Of a stretch of 64,000 bases of DNA, positions 22,714 through 35,000 are shown one piece after another (the stretch's first letter is position 1; the number at the start of each line of letters is the position of its first letter). The stretch covers positions 99,086,355 through 99,150,354 of the forward strand of contig CM043943.1 of the NCBI GenBank assembly GCA_014529385.2, read 5' to 3'. The notes below the pieces were generated by a model. That model did not search any database. It saw only the letters and a program-made list of their open reading frames with translations, and was not told the DNA's origin. Source of the DNA: Adiantum capillus-veneris. Its lineage: Eukaryota; Streptophyta; Polypodiopsida; Polypodiales; Pteridaceae. The position numbers were made by a program, and so were the translations under genes.

Positions 22714-24066
22714 TTAGAGTTATCCAATTTTCTCAAGGGGTTTCAAGATGTTTTTATTGACAACATCCCTTGAGAGCTACCTCCTAAACGAGGTAATGAT
22801 GACCATGCAATTGAACTTCTTCCAGGAAGTTCACCGCCTAACAAACCTCCTTATGGAGTTTCTCAAGCTCAATAAGAGGAGATTATGCGGCAAGTGCATG
22901 AGTTAGTTGAGAAGGGCATGGTTAGGCCTAGCTCATCTCCATTTTGCTCACCTGTGTTATTAGTGCAAAAGAAAGACGCCACATATCGTATGTGTGTCGA
23001 CTAAAGAGCACTAAATAGGATCACTATCAAGAATAGGTTTCCCGTTCCATGGGTAGAAGACCTATTTGATAAGCTACAAGGATCGACCTACTTCAGTAGG
23101 ATTGACCTAAAAAGTGGCTATCATCAAATAAGGATAGTTGATCAAGACATTGTAAAGACCACATTTCGCACCACATTTGGTCTTTACGAATACATTGTCA
23201 TGCCTTTTGGCTTGACCAATGCACCAGCTATATTCAATCGCTTGATGGACAAGTTGTTCAGGCCTCATCGAACCTTCACTGGAGTGTTCTTTGATGATAT
23301 TATCATCTACTCTAATTCATTAGACGGACACAAGCAACACCTCCAGGTAATATTTCAAGTTTTGAGAGAGAATAAACTTTATGTTAATCGAAAGAAAAGT
23401 GAATTTTTCTTGCAAGAGATTCAGTATTTAGGTCACATTATCTCTCAAGATGGCATCCAAATGGATCGATCAAAGTTAGAGGTAATAAAAGGATGGCCTA
23501 AACCAAGGAATCTTCATGAACTAAGAAGCTTTATAGGTATGTGTGCATACTATAGACGCTTCATAGAAAAGTTCTCACAAATTGCGGGACCATTACATGA
23601 CCTAACAAAGAAAAATGTTAGGTATACGTGGTCTGCTAAGGAGAACAATGCTTTTGAAAAGATTAAAGAAAAGCTTATCTCTCAACCTGTGCTTACACTA
23701 CCAGATCTCTCAAAACCATTTGAGGTCCAATGTGATGCTTGTGGTGATTGCCTTGGAGCTGTTTTACTCCAAGAAGGGCACGCCATAGGCTATGAGAGTC
23801 GAAGGCTCGACCCTGTTGAGCAAGCTCTAGGCATATATGAAAAGGAACTCCTTGCAATTCTACATGCCTTAGACTCATGGAAGCACTATTTATTGGGGAC
23901 TCCTTTCATTCTGCGAACGGATCACCAAAGTCTTAAGTACTTCATGACGCAGACCAAGCTCTTCGACAAACAAATGAGGTGGTCAAATTTCCTTTCGCAA
24001 TTTCATTTTCATATTGCTCACATTGTTGGCAAGCATTATCAAGTAGCTGATGCACTCTCAAGATGA
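22714..24066 (+). pseudogene. Reverse transcriptase and RNase H of element B
   Basis: The RT domain starts at about 22780 and has two TAA stops before the palm (near 22873 and 23003, the latter in MCVD-stop-RAL). From 23055 it is open: FSRIDLKSGYHQIRI, FGLYEYIVMPFGLTNAPAIF and a catalytic box FFDD (residues 30-33 counted from 23200). LGHIISQDGIQMDRSK and PRNLHELRSFIGMCAYYRRF follow. RNase H keeps Asp179 (VQCDACGDCLGA), the YEKELLAI Glu and Asp241 (RTDHQSLKY), and ends VADALSR-stop. Catalytic residues are present, but the upstream stops inactivate the polyprotein. Confidence 0.92.
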
Positions 24067-24072
24067 CCGAGA

Positions 24073-24929
24073 GTGAATGCGGTTTCCATAGCAACTCACA
24101 ATGATCTATCTTCAATGATAGATGAGTATGCTATTGATCCCGATTATAGAGATGTGATTTCAGCCCTTGCATTAGGGAAGAAGAAGAACCATTTACTTTA
24201 CAAGATGGTTATCTTCTCTATGGCAAAAGACTGTGTGTTACTAACTCACTACGTGAGAAAGTAATGTATGAATCTCATGCTCCACCTTATGCGGGGCATA
24301 GAGGGATTGAGTCTACCTTAAAGGGAATTGAAACATATTTCTATTGGCCTACCATGAAAGGGAACATACAAGAGTATGTTTCTAAATGTGTGGTTTGCCA
24401 AAAGAAAAAATTTGATAAAGGGAAGCAACTTGGATTGCTTCAACCCTTGCCAATTCCTAATTCACCATCGGAGAGCATATCCATGGATTTTATCTTTGGA
24501 TTGCCTAAGTCTATCCATGGGAATACGGGAATATGGACGATAGTAGACAGGTTCAGTAAACAAGCTCATTTTATACCTGTCAAAAAGACTATCAAAGCCC
24601 ATCAAATGGCAACCCTCTTCATTTCACAAATTTTCAAGTACCATGGCTTGCCAATGTCTATAGTGTCGGATAGAGATCCTAGAATGACCAGTAATTTTTG
24701 GAAGGGTCTCTTTGAGAATTTAGGAACAAGGCTAAACTTCTCTTCGGCCTATCATCCACAAACGGATGGCCAAAGTGAAATAGCTAACCTAACAATTCTG
24801 GATCTACTAAAAGCCTATGTAACGGAAGTGGATCAAAGATCTCAATGGGAGAAGCATGCTTGCGGCAGCCTAAGGCTCTCAAGCGCCAAATGGACTAGTC
24901 ATCCATTGTGGAATGATGTCGTAGGGTAA
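24073..24929 (+). pseudogene. Integrase of element B, C-terminally truncated
   Basis: A linker frame (24073-24264) precedes a 221-codon frame. It has a zinc domain (HAPPYAGHRG and CVVCQ at residues 42-45) and a DDE core with Asp75 in SMDFIFGLP, Asp136 in VSDRDPRM and Glu172 in DGQSEIAN. The YHPQTDGQSE box is canonical. After residue 195 the usual sequence is replaced by an unrelated short tail, so the C-terminal domain and any chromodomain have been deleted or shifted out of frame. Confidence 0.9.
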
Positions 24930-25027
24930 CATAGGGATCCTCTACCCGCTAAGAAAAGGACTCATGAATATGCTTTATCTTCTCTACACCATAGTCGAGG
25001 ATGACTATGATTTCAAGAGAGAGGTTA
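24930..25027 (+). other. Remnant between integrase and 3' LTR of element B, with polypurine tract
   Basis: Only about 100 bp remain where Ty3 elements usually carry several hundred. The last bases, caagagagaggtta, are purine-rich and directly precede the 3' LTR, as a plus-strand primer tract would. Confidence 0.6.
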
Positions 25028-25405
25028 TGTCATAATAATCAATATCTAATTATCCTAAATGATTTTCTCATATTAAACTGATCATTTAATGTGGGGAAGT
25101 GCAAGGGGAGAAAAAGCTAGAATATTGGTTAAGCTAGCAGACCGGCCACAATAGGGATCCAAAGGAGGGAAAATAGGGATCCAAAAGGGGGGCCATCTGC
25201 AAAAGAGCCATGTACAACAATGGGCTAAAAAGACCCTAAGGTTCAGCCCATTAAGACTTCCAAAATGATAAGGTTCCAAAATTCAAAGGTTATGTCCAAA
25301 GGTCAACCCTAGGGGAATTGGATGCTTTGTGTGTGTAAAAAAAAGTCTTTGCATATCCCTACATGGGAGGGGGCGAGCCTTTCTTTTAGGGGATGAGAGA
25401 GAAAG

Positions 25406-25499
<94 letters not shown>

Positions 25500-26704
25500 G
25501 CTCCCTTTACACAAAGGGAATGAGGGACACATGTCAGCTCCCTAGGCCAGATGCCCACAAGGTGTACCCAATTCCTATTGGATGGCCTTAGAGGTGGACC
25601 AATGAGAATTAGGCTAGATTAAATCTAGTTTAATTAATTTAAAAACACTTAATAAAAAGAACCAATAAAAATTAAGTCTCCTGGATGATTATTGGACAGC
25701 CCGTGATGAAGGGGTCCAATAGGAATTGAGCAGCCCAATGGGCTACTTAATTCCTATTGGTCAGAATGGGGAAAGGTCCAATGGAGATTTAATTCATTTA
25801 AATCAATTAGATTTAATTGATTAAGCTCTCACAAAAGGGGAAAGGGGGACACATGTCAGAAGGCTATCACTTATGCTGCTTAATAGCCATTGGATTGACT
25901 TGGGGAGGTCCAATGGGGAGCCTGCAAGAGCAAATAGCAAGAGGGCTCTCCCAAGAGAGAGAGGGGGATGATTTTTGCAAGGAATTATCACACACACACT
26001 CACACAATCTCATGTGTAAAGAAAGAGAAGACTATCTCTTCCAAAGCTTTAATGGAGAGCTCATCACCTACTCCAAGCTTGTGAGATAGAAGCCTACATC
26101 GACACACTCTTGGCTTGTGGATGCAAATCCAACCAAGAGCCAAGCTTCAATGCATGCTCATCTCCTATATCAAGCTAATTACTAAGCTAAAGCTATGCTA
26201 ATATGAGTGATTATGTGAGGAGATGTACATCTTTCTCGTAAGATACTCCTTCTTCCTCTCAATCTACTCTCATACCCTGCTAGCTCTCACCATCTTCGAA
26301 GGTGTGTGAGGTCTTGGGTCTGAGAACGGGGATAATTAAAGTTGTGTTTACTAAGTGTTTTGATTAATGCATGAAGCTTTCATCTTCATTGCACTAGCTA
26401 GTCTTGAAGGAACACAAAGAATTGTATTGTACAATGTCTCTCTTGATGGGAGAAACCATAATACAAAGCCTTTTGGAGGGGGGACCGGCTCCATGCAAAT
26501 CCGGTCCTCAACTGTTGTCAATAGCTTAATTTCTCTCTCTTTTGAAAGTATTGTTGATGCTATCTAACTAGGTGTTATGCTTTTTGTTGCTCTCTCCACC
26601 CAAGCACTCTTGTAATTCTCATTAGGAATGTATTATAATGAAATGCCCACTATGTTCATGCTAATTTCTGCTACACACAAGTTTTTAGGCCATTAAATGT
26701 TAAA
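25028..26704 (+). repeat. 3' LTR of Ty3 element B
   Basis: Starts TGTCATAATAATC, ends TGTTAAA (a C to A change from the 5' copy) and is followed by the GAATT target duplication. Contains a CA run at 25407-25498. Confidence 0.95.
25407..25498. repeat. (CA)46 microsatellite in 3' LTR of element B
   Basis: Uninterrupted; six units longer than its counterpart in the 5' LTR. Confidence 0.97.
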
Positions 26705-26883
26705 GAATTAATTATCTTTAGTCATTTCAAATTTGTCATAACTGTCAGTATTTCAAATTTGCCTTGTGGTTCAATTAGTCGCATTTGTTGTGGTTTGATT
26801 GAGTGGATTCCACGCAGTGTCCCAATCAGTGAGAATATATATTTGACAATGATATTGAATATTTGTCTATCTGTTGTCTGCAG

Positions 26884-27922
26884 CTCTAAGAGAAAATGGA
26901 CGGTGAAGAACAAGATATTGGCACCCAATCACTGTCTGATGATCAACAACAAGCGGCTGTTAATGTATTTCAGCGCATGAAGTCTCTGGCATGTCCGCAC
27001 AACAAGCGATGCGTACTGCTCGCCGACTCTCAAAGTGGGCAAATCCAAACCATATGCAATGGAAAGAGATCAATAAAGAAGTGACAAAGGATATGATCAA
27101 GACAATATGGCCATGTGAGGATGTAGAGATCAAGAAAGGAAGGTGGAAGGTTTCGAAGTGCAACCATGATGCGATCAAAGATAACGCTGAGAAGATTCAT
27201 TTGGAGGTTTATGACCATCCCCTGCACAATGCAGATTGTGTGCTATATTTTACAAAAATATTATATGTTCACTTTGTGCAACAACGACTAGTAGACTTCT
27301 CGTCAAAGGAGACAACTGCTGCCACTCATGATTTAAGGGAGAGTTGTGTCACTTTCACCCGAGATAAGCTAGCATTGATAGTGGAATGTGCCGACCTACA
27401 ATTAAAAAGAGAGAAGGATATTTACAGGCACAGTTGGCAGAGAAAGATGAAAAAATAACACGGCTTTCTATAGCCACCCAGACACCCCAACCCTCACAAG
27501 TCCGGATGGAGAAAAGCATTCACCGCTTAAGTCAGGACGTTCAAAATCTGGCACAGCGAGTGAATCCAACACTTGTACAAGGGACACACATCAGCCATCT
27601 TGTCATACATCTGGAGTTGGTCCCCTCGTCTACTTCAGATGAATCCTCATCTTTCCAATGTCCAGTTTTCTACAAGAATTTTGATGGATGGAGTGGATAC
27701 TATACATTGACATGTGGTCATTATTATCATTTAGTTTGTCTGATTTGTTTAATGCAAAATAGTAGTCTATACGCAATCTATTCACAAGATATTCCACAAG
27801 GAATATATATTATGTTTGGCATGGCAAACAAATATAAATTCAACCAAGCACGCCCAGATACCCCTAGCACAATTACAAATCTGTTTGATGAGCAAGATGG
27901 TGCTTCAGGGCAACACAATTGA
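26884..27922 (+). pseudogene. Second part of the hAT-B passenger gene: coiled coil and RING-like finger
   Basis: Downstream of the acceptor the coding path runs through two frames. 26991-27458 gives a charged helical region with KEINKEVTKDMIKTIW. Near 27400 a frameshift leads into 27386-27922, which has LQAQLAEKDEKITRLS (coiled coil) and then, at 27659-27757, a RING-H2-like finger: CPVFYKNFDGWSGYYTL followed by CGHYYHLVC, i.e. CxHxxHxxC. One Cys of the first pair is Phe. Kinase plus RING would suggest a signalling or ubiquitin-ligase protein, but linkage of the two parts as one gene is an inference from strand and splice sites. It ends in TGA at about 27920. Confidence 0.5.
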
Positions 27923-28034
27923 GATCGACAAACTATACACTATCGCGAACATGAAGCATTATAATTACTCAAAACACATTTGAATATAAGGTCTTTTACA
28001 ATGGTTTTTGATATTTACTTGTTCTACTCTCAAG

Positions 28035-30225
28035 CTATATTGAATCAGTTGAGTTGTTATTTGGTTCTAAGTCTGAGTGTTGTGGTTCTCCTTGTAATTC
28101 AACCTCCACATCTATTATCAAATTCTCTTCTATTTCGTCTAGACTGCATTGAGAGACACCAACATTGAACTCTTCTTCATCTTCGTTTTGACAATCATAC
28201 AACCAGGTTGGCATTTCCTCCTGGTATCCATCACTTTCGATGTGATTCAATATCTTTTTGCTGCAAAACATATACACTAATTTTTTTGCTCTGTCTGCTA
28301 ATAGTCTGTTGCGAATAGCGCTGTGAACATACTTGTACATACTCCAATTTCTCTCTGAACTTGAGTTTGTTGCACATTGTGCGAGTAATTTCATTGCAAG
28401 GGGACGTAAGGTAGAGTAATGCTCTCCACCATTCATCATCCACCACTTCCATGTAGGTTGCTCTTTTGCCATTACTTGTACAAATGTTTTTGCAAAAGGA
28501 CCTTCTTTTAATCTAAATGCACTCATTTCTTTGATGCAATCAATTTGGTCCTTAACGTTGGAGTAGAACGTATTGACCACGTGATAGAAATCACTTACCA
28601 CCTCTGTATTGGACATCAGATCTAAATTCCAATACTCTGGATCGAGCATGTAAGCAACGCTATGGAGTGGACTATGAGCGCTCTTCCACCTTGCATAAAA
28701 ATACTTAGCCAAAATTTTTTGCTATTTGCCAGAGAATGGTAATCGCCATGCCTTTTCTACTACAAACTCTTTCAGCTCTTCAAGATTTTCAAGACTCTAT
28801 TGGACTGACCACCATGTCATCCACACTTTGCCCAAGTTTGGCGCCCTTTGATCAAGATTGCGGATCGCGAATATAACGGACATCATTACATGGTATGCAT
28901 CCATTACACTTCTCCACCAAGCAACCTTGTTTACATTGCCACGTAGACATGTAATTTTATCTTTCACTTTTTATTTCTGCTCAAGCTACCATTCATCAAA
29001 GGCCGCACAATTGAATGCGTCAATCACAACGCATTTATTATGGAGAAGTGATTCCAAGGTATAAAAGTGTGTGCAAAACCGAGTTTCAGCAGGAAGTTTC
29101 AACATCACTGACATGCGCATTCTATACAAATCGAGCACTCTTTGTTGTTTCAAGATAAATTTCACAACCTGATGTGCTGTATCAATTACTTTGGTGAACC
29201 ATGTGGTTTCTTTGCTAGTGTACCAATCTTTTAGTACCAAGTTCAAGTTGAGCGTATTACAACCATTGGCAAAAATGTGTGGAAAGCACTTCTTTATTAA
29301 TTTACTGGCATTTTTACAATTCTTTGCGTTGTCCATGACTACTTGAACGACATGTTCAACACCAATTTATTTAATTACATTATGTATTTTCCACTTTTAA
29401 TTGCACTAGAACTATCAATCAAATTTATAAACGTTTCTCCCTTTGGAAAAACCAGCATTATATTGATCAGCGGTCTTCTTTGAACATTTGACCAGCCATC
29501 ACTCACAATCGTACATCCTGAAAGCAAAATATTCCCAAGTATTATTTTGCCAACACGCTCTTTGACTTTGATGTAACATTTGTCCAAGAAAAAATTTCTT
29601 ATCATGTGATAAAAAGGAGCTGAAAATCCTGGACCAAACTCACCGATTTTCCTCGAAGCAGCCTTCCAATGATTGCTGTCTACCATGACCAAAGCACTTC
29701 CAATAAAGAATATTGCTTTGACGCGTGCAGTTTGTGCTTCTTCTAGAGACTGCACTCGAAAGCTTTGATGTAATGATTTTTGACGCATTTGACGAAGTCC
29801 ACCTTCATTATGACGTTCAAAAGGAACACTGCCTAGAATTTTCTCTCCTTGTGCAGGTTGTTCTCCAAGGTTAGTTGGCGTCACTACAAGATCTGTGGAG
29901 TTAATATTTGGCTCTGGGAACTCTTGACTGGAAGTACAAAGCTATATATATGTTGTCTCTTGCCACCCTTTTTGGCGAGCTCTTCTCTCAAATGCTTTGC
30001 AACTGCAGGTGCCTGAGGATGTTTACATTTCTTACAACTGTTTTTAGCGTTACCCAGAAAATGATCCCTAATACGTGGTGCACCGCCTGATTTTGTTGTG
30101 TGACAAAATTTACATTGCCACTCCATATATTGGCCGTATATGTTGCGAGCATAATCCCACTCTTTGCAAGGAGCTTTTTTGTTCTTTGGCTTCTTCGTAC
30201 CACTTGTACCCACATTTTGCTCCAT
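28035..30225 (-). pseudogene. hAT-B transposase
   Basis: The minus strand from 30225 reads an N-terminal BED zinc finger (WQCKFCHTTKSGG, IRDHFLG and CKKCKH). Then, at 29375-29884, comes the catalytic region start with SGCTIVSDGWSNVQRRPLIN. At 28986-29336 there is MDNAKNCKNASKLIKKCFPH and GCNTLNLNLVLKDW, where the usual His is Asn. Last, 28035-28712 carries the hAT dimerisation core NSSSERNWSMYKYVHSAIRN, followed by an acidic tail. This is the DUF659/hAT architecture. Stops and frameshifts between the pieces (for example TAG near 28725) make it non-functional. It converges on the kinase/RING gene. Confidence 0.88.
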
Positions 30226-31201
30226 TGCTTTTAAATTAAAATTGAAGACAAAAGAACAAGATGTTCAATTTTTGAAACATTTTTCTTATTTTCAATATAT
30301 ATTGTAATTAAAAAACCATTCAATATGAAAGTAACCATGATGCACAATATGAGATTTCCAATGCACGCTAGTCAATCCACATATCGATCACCTATATTGT
30401 GAGCAACCATACACATTGCAATGTAGTCTATGCATCCCATAATAACTATAACAATGCTATGAATCTCTCTATGCAATTATTATTATAATGATTATTTATA
30501 TGTCCACTTTGATTTGCAAACAATAAGGCACATCTAATTTCATTTGCTACAAAAAAACAAACGAAAGCAATAAAATATATGATTAGTCATTTCATGCACT
30601 AATAATCTATTGTAATATATAATGCACTCTTTGTATAAACCAATGCATGAAATAATGCAAATAAATCTTCAATATAATCACTCAATTGATGACTATTTGT
30701 ACCCAGTGAAGGATTCTAGCCCACCCATGCAACCAATTCAATATATAAAAGCTATTTTAACCTAATCAAGGATTATAGCTTTTATATTGTGGAGTGACAA
30801 ATGTAAATATACTCAAATGCAAGACTTCAAGGATATTTATATGCCCGGTACACTAGTATAGGACATCCAACCCTTGACTATCGACTCGTCATTTACATAT
30901 GCTCATCTTCTAAAATCAATTACGACCCTCATTTGGACCAATGGCTTCTTTGCAATGGGCATGATTCTCCAAGTTTTCAATTGTTTTGGTTTTGTACCTT
31001 TATGTCGGTAAACGGATTAAAACATTTTAGAAGTGGTTACCGAATTAAGAATCACGTTCGGCCCAAAAAAAGGACCTATGACTCTGTAAGCTTAGGTCAA
31101 TTCACAAGGAGATGACTATACCCGGCACTCCAATACACTCCCCAAGGATTTGCCTAGCTAAAAGACCGCGGTTAGCATACTATTTACTATATATAATTAC
31201 T
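30226..31201. other. AT-rich 5' flank of the hAT-B transposase
   Basis: About 1 kb between the transposase start and the right subterminal hairpin. It contains repeated tgcaat and ataatg words but no reading frame that I can support. It would hold the transposase promoter. Confidence 0.45.
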
Positions 31202-31291
31202 CCGTCGGGCTTTTTCATTTTCCCGGCGGGCCTACCGGGCTACTACATATACCAGGCGGGTCCGCCGGGAAAATGAAAAAGCCCGGCGGGC
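31202..31291. repeat. Right subterminal GC-rich hairpin of hAT-B
   Basis: Arms 31202-31232 and 31256-31291 are complementary over about 30 bp (gggctttttcattttcccgg and its complement ccgggaaaatgaaaaagccc). It is related in sequence to the left hairpin, which supports the two being the two ends of one element. Confidence 0.8.
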
Positions 31292-31435
31292 CCCGTAGGA
31301 AAAAATGGAAACCCTGGAGGGCTAACCAGCTCTATAGGTTTTGCAGGTCAAAATCAAAGTCACGTTAACAATTAACGTGATCACGTGATTTTTTTGTGTA
31401 AATACTAGAGTTATTGACGTAATCACTCGATCGTG

Positions 31436-31456
31436 ATTACGTTAATGAAATCCCTG
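31436..31456 (-). repeat. Right terminal inverted repeat of hAT-B
   Basis: Read on the minus strand: CAGGGATTTCATTAACG. It begins with CAGGG, a typical hAT terminus. Confidence 0.65.
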
Positions 31457-31530
31457 CTCGCTTAAGCCTTGCAACCAACCCTATGTTTATGTCCGTCATG
31501 ATGCTAGCACCATCAATGGAAATTCCAATC
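31457..31530 (-). pseudogene. hAT-1 transposase, upstream exon piece
   Basis: Immediately outside the right end of hAT-B, the minus strand reads GISIDGASIMTDINIGLVARLK, broken here as GISIDGASIMTD followed by INIGLVARLK. This is the Asp-Gly-Ala motif that precedes the HCxxHR motif in hAT proteins. It joins in order with PHLVGFHCIAHR at 14510-14595 on the far side of hAT-B. A possible splice acceptor (gtcacag) lies just upstream of the exon. The N-terminal zinc finger part is not found. Confidence 0.7.
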
Positions 31531-32040
31531 CTCTTCTGTGACTAACAATTATTCTAGGTTGGTAATTAGAGTTAATTCAGACCAATTATGAGACTTTAGA
31601 TCAGACCGAATATAAACTAAAAGATAAGACTAAAACTCGACATTGGAACTAGAAAAGAGAATGACACTGGAACTAGGAACTGAAGCTGGAATTGTATATT
31701 TAGATTAGATTAGCACGGACAATACAATGATAAGATAAGCTCAGTGTGTGATTTTGATTACAAGAGCATTAACAACTTCGAGATACACAATACAAGGGTT
31801 TAGGATTTAGGAATAGTCATCATAAGTTAAGGCCAGATAAGATAAGGCAAGATAAGAATGAAGTAATGGCCCCTATTTATAGGCTTCTAACTAAGATCTG
31901 ACTATTTGTATATTACACCAGTTTACTATGGTAAATTTTTGTAATTACTATCTCTGGAAGCTTCTAGTCTAGTCGTATATCAGCCGCCTGTTAAGGGTCA
32001 TTCCTGCCATCTACATTCATTCCCTCCTTTCTTGAATTTT
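31531..32040 (-). promoter_or_regulatory. Promoter-like region with TATA box, minus strand
   Basis: On the minus strand CCTATAAATAGGGGCC (about 31876-31891) forms a strong TATA box within AT-rich non-coding DNA. The coding-like region at 32075-35841 ends just upstream of it on that strand. What it would drive is unclear; transcription would run toward the hAT-1 fragment. Confidence 0.3.
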
Positions 32041-35000
32041 GGTGTATACCAAAAATTTTAGCAATCTTCAACAATTATCTAGTGCTGACCTGATTCTTCT
32101 TGTATAATGCCGTCTTCTTTGGCGGTTTGTGTGGTAGTTTGAATGACCATGTAGTACTTGGACTAGAATTCTCCTTTTGAATTAATTGATACATGGCCTC
32201 TTGCTCTAGTTGACCCTTTCTGATAGTCTTCATTTCAAACTTGCATGGAGTGAGAGTATTCCAGGTTTTTGTGGCAGGGTCATACAATATTTATTTGCCT
32301 CCCTCGGTGAGCCGGGCTCTAGTTAGCTTGTGACAATATGATGTAGTGTGCATCCATACCTAAGGCAATGGATGATGATTGCATTTAATTTTGGTTTCAA
32401 ATAGTATTTCACCCATCTCTTTGAATTTGGGTTTAGAGGATGGTTTTTAGCTAGTTCCTTCTCAAGGATCTTGGAGGCTTCTACTAAAAATAAAAGTTGG
32501 TTTGTATTCTTTATCAACCAGCAAAATTTGAATCTTCCATTGGTCCATTTTGAATTGGAAATTCTTGAGTCCTTTAATCAGGTTAGCTGGCTGGTCCTTC
32601 TTCAGAGCGTCACTGGCCACCTGATTCTAGGCTTTCCACTCAGTGTTGGCGAACTCATATCAGTCTTGGAGCTTGTCCATGATCTTGATATAACTTTCTT
32701 GATCTGTTGGTTCAAGATGTGCACAATAGAGCATTGGGCTTAGATGGAATGGCATACACCAGCACTACAGAATCTGGAACAACCTCCAAAAAGTTCAGGA
32801 CCATCTAGTTTTCCTCTTGCATCATTTCCTAGTAATGTAGACCAAATGAAATAAACTCTTGAGGTTTATTTCTTGTTCCCTTAGGATCATCCAAGTCTTT
32901 GGCCCTCTACTATTGGTAGCATTATTTTGAAGCAAGGCCTTGATCCATTAATCTAACACACCTCTGACATTTGCATTTGAATTAAAATTTCTTTGATTTT
33001 TACCCACATGTCCTTTATACATTGGTAAGTGGGTTTGGTGCTGAGTAGTATTTCTAACTGCAATCCCAGGGATTTCAGCTTATCACTGATAAAGTTGTTC
33101 AGAGCAGGGTTAATTGCCACATCATCAATGGTGATACATTAGTCTAGGAAGTTTTCTAGTACTTGTACACAGCTTGGATGTGGAGGCAATCTGCATACAT
33201 GTTGATTGTGGTAGCTCATTGCCTTCCAATATGAATAAAAAATCTCATCATGTAGAAATTCTTGGATCTAGAGAGTTTTTTGTTTTCTCAAGACTTTGTT
33301 GAGTGTCATCATTTCAGTAGAATACGTATGATCATACTCAAAGTTAGACTCAAGGACAATATTCTTACCCTTGTCTACTAGATGATAGTGGGCCACCTAT
33401 TGTCTACCCTGTTGGAGTTTGCTCCTAAGAATCAACACCTTCAGGTGGTCCTTGACTATCAGTGTAGTCATCTTCGCTTGATCTGAGCTTTGAACTCCAA
33501 TGGGCACAGAACCTCTTGCAGCTGAGCCTAGAGCATCATCATTGTCATCATCATCATCATCCTTATGGTGATAATGGTCCGCTGCTTCATCCTTCTGCTT
33601 GTACTCATCTTTATCATAATCTTCATCATTGTTTCGCTAATTCCTTAGATGCTCAAAAATGTTCTCGTTCACCAGTGTCGTTGTGTACTCCTTGGCTTTA
33701 TCTTGTATATCTGATTGGATGGATATGATGACCATTTACTTATCATTCAGATTTAGAGTAAGATTTTCATCCGCATCTACTATCTGGACCAGAGAATGAT
33801 AGATATATTTTTCAGTGATGGCCTTTTTCATTAAATCATATTATTGATGAAGGCTCTTATAGTCCTTTTGTTTCACATTCAACATAGATTTGAAGCGTGT
33901 AGCTACCTGTTGAGAAATGCTATTTTCTTTGTCCATGACATCATTCTCAAAACTTAACTTATCAACTTTGTTATGGAAAGTTGCTATCTCTCGATTATGT
34001 TGTTGTTGTTCAAGCTATAAATTTAAGATTTTCTTATCCTATTTGTTTCTAAGTGTTTCCAGCTCAGTCTTAGTCTTTTGTAGTTCATATTTCAAATTAT
34101 CCATCTTTGCACTAGAAACAGACACCTGAGCCTCCATCATCTGGCCAATGGAACTAACTATGGTGCTCTAGCCAAACTGTATCGCTATTGCACATCCTTG
34201 TGTGATGATATTGGGGTATGTCTGGTTAGTCTCATATACTATCATAGAAAATGGATAAGGCAATGAGGAAATTGATTTCTTTGACAAAGATCTCATTACT
34301 TTATACATGATATGTTGAAAGTTTTCCAACCTAAGAATTGGGATTTTCCCATCTTGGGATTGGGAACTCAGTTATCGATCCCCAAAAGTGAAGTAATGGG
34401 TCATATTTATAACTCTCTACTGGCTACTGATTGATTGATCCTTGTGTTGGTTAATTTAGTAATTGATCCCGATAATTACTAGCCTAGGTACCCTAGTATG
34501 GTAGCCTTTCCCACTGTTTACACTCTTGTCGATTGTCACCATCTTTCTACTTGAAGAATGAATTTGTGACATCATATTGTGCTTGATTACTCTCATGGAA
34601 AACTCCTTTACAAAATCGTGTAACAATGCTTCTATGTTTCTATATTATTCCTGAGGTTGGAAATAAGTAAGGGCCGTGCCTTCCAAGACTAATCCAAAAC
34701 CTTCAAACTGGATGTGGAAATTTGTAACGTACTTAGCTCTCAATACCTACTTGAATGATGATGAATGTTAATGGAGATCTCTAGATCTGTTGTACTTTGA
34801 TGCCATGCATTTTGCAACTTGAGAAGGACGCATGGGCCTCGGCTCAACAACCTATCTCATCACCCTCAAAGCTCTTGAAAAGTCTTCCTTGTATGGAGGT
34901 GCTGACATTCTAGGTGTAGCTATCGATATTTCACTCATAGTAAAAATGGCCTTACTCGCTTAGTATGGTGTGGCATAGATGGCCATGTAATGGTCGTGTA

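Larger units (their letters stand above)
17693..26704 (+). mobile_element. Ty3/gypsy retrotransposon B, chromovirus-like pol
   Basis: Two LTRs of 1649 and 1677 bp, a perfect 5 bp target duplication GAATT (17688-17692 and 26705-26709), an exact initiator-Met primer site, Gag with an intact zinc knuckle, protease, RT, RNase H and integrase in Ty3 order. No second RNase H and no chromodomain is seen; the C-terminal part of integrase has been lost. The LTRs differ mostly in a CA run and a few substitutions, so it is younger than element A. Gag is cut by a foldback element at 21044. Confidence 0.95.
17490..26883 (+). other. Intron of the kinase/RING gene, enlarged by Ty3 element B
   Basis: Donor gtatgatg at 17490 and a pyrimidine-rich acceptor ctgttgtctgcag ending at 26883 enclose about 380 bp of AT-rich intron plus the 9012 bp retrotransposon. 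Before the insertion the intron would have been of ordinary size. The acceptor is inferred from its sequence and from the downstream frames. Confidence 0.5.

Noticed and set aside
31003-31020. Seventh hairpin core (tgtcggtaaacgga) at the right end of hAT-B
   Set aside because: Neither the inner GTCG/CGGC pairing nor flanking complementary arms are present.
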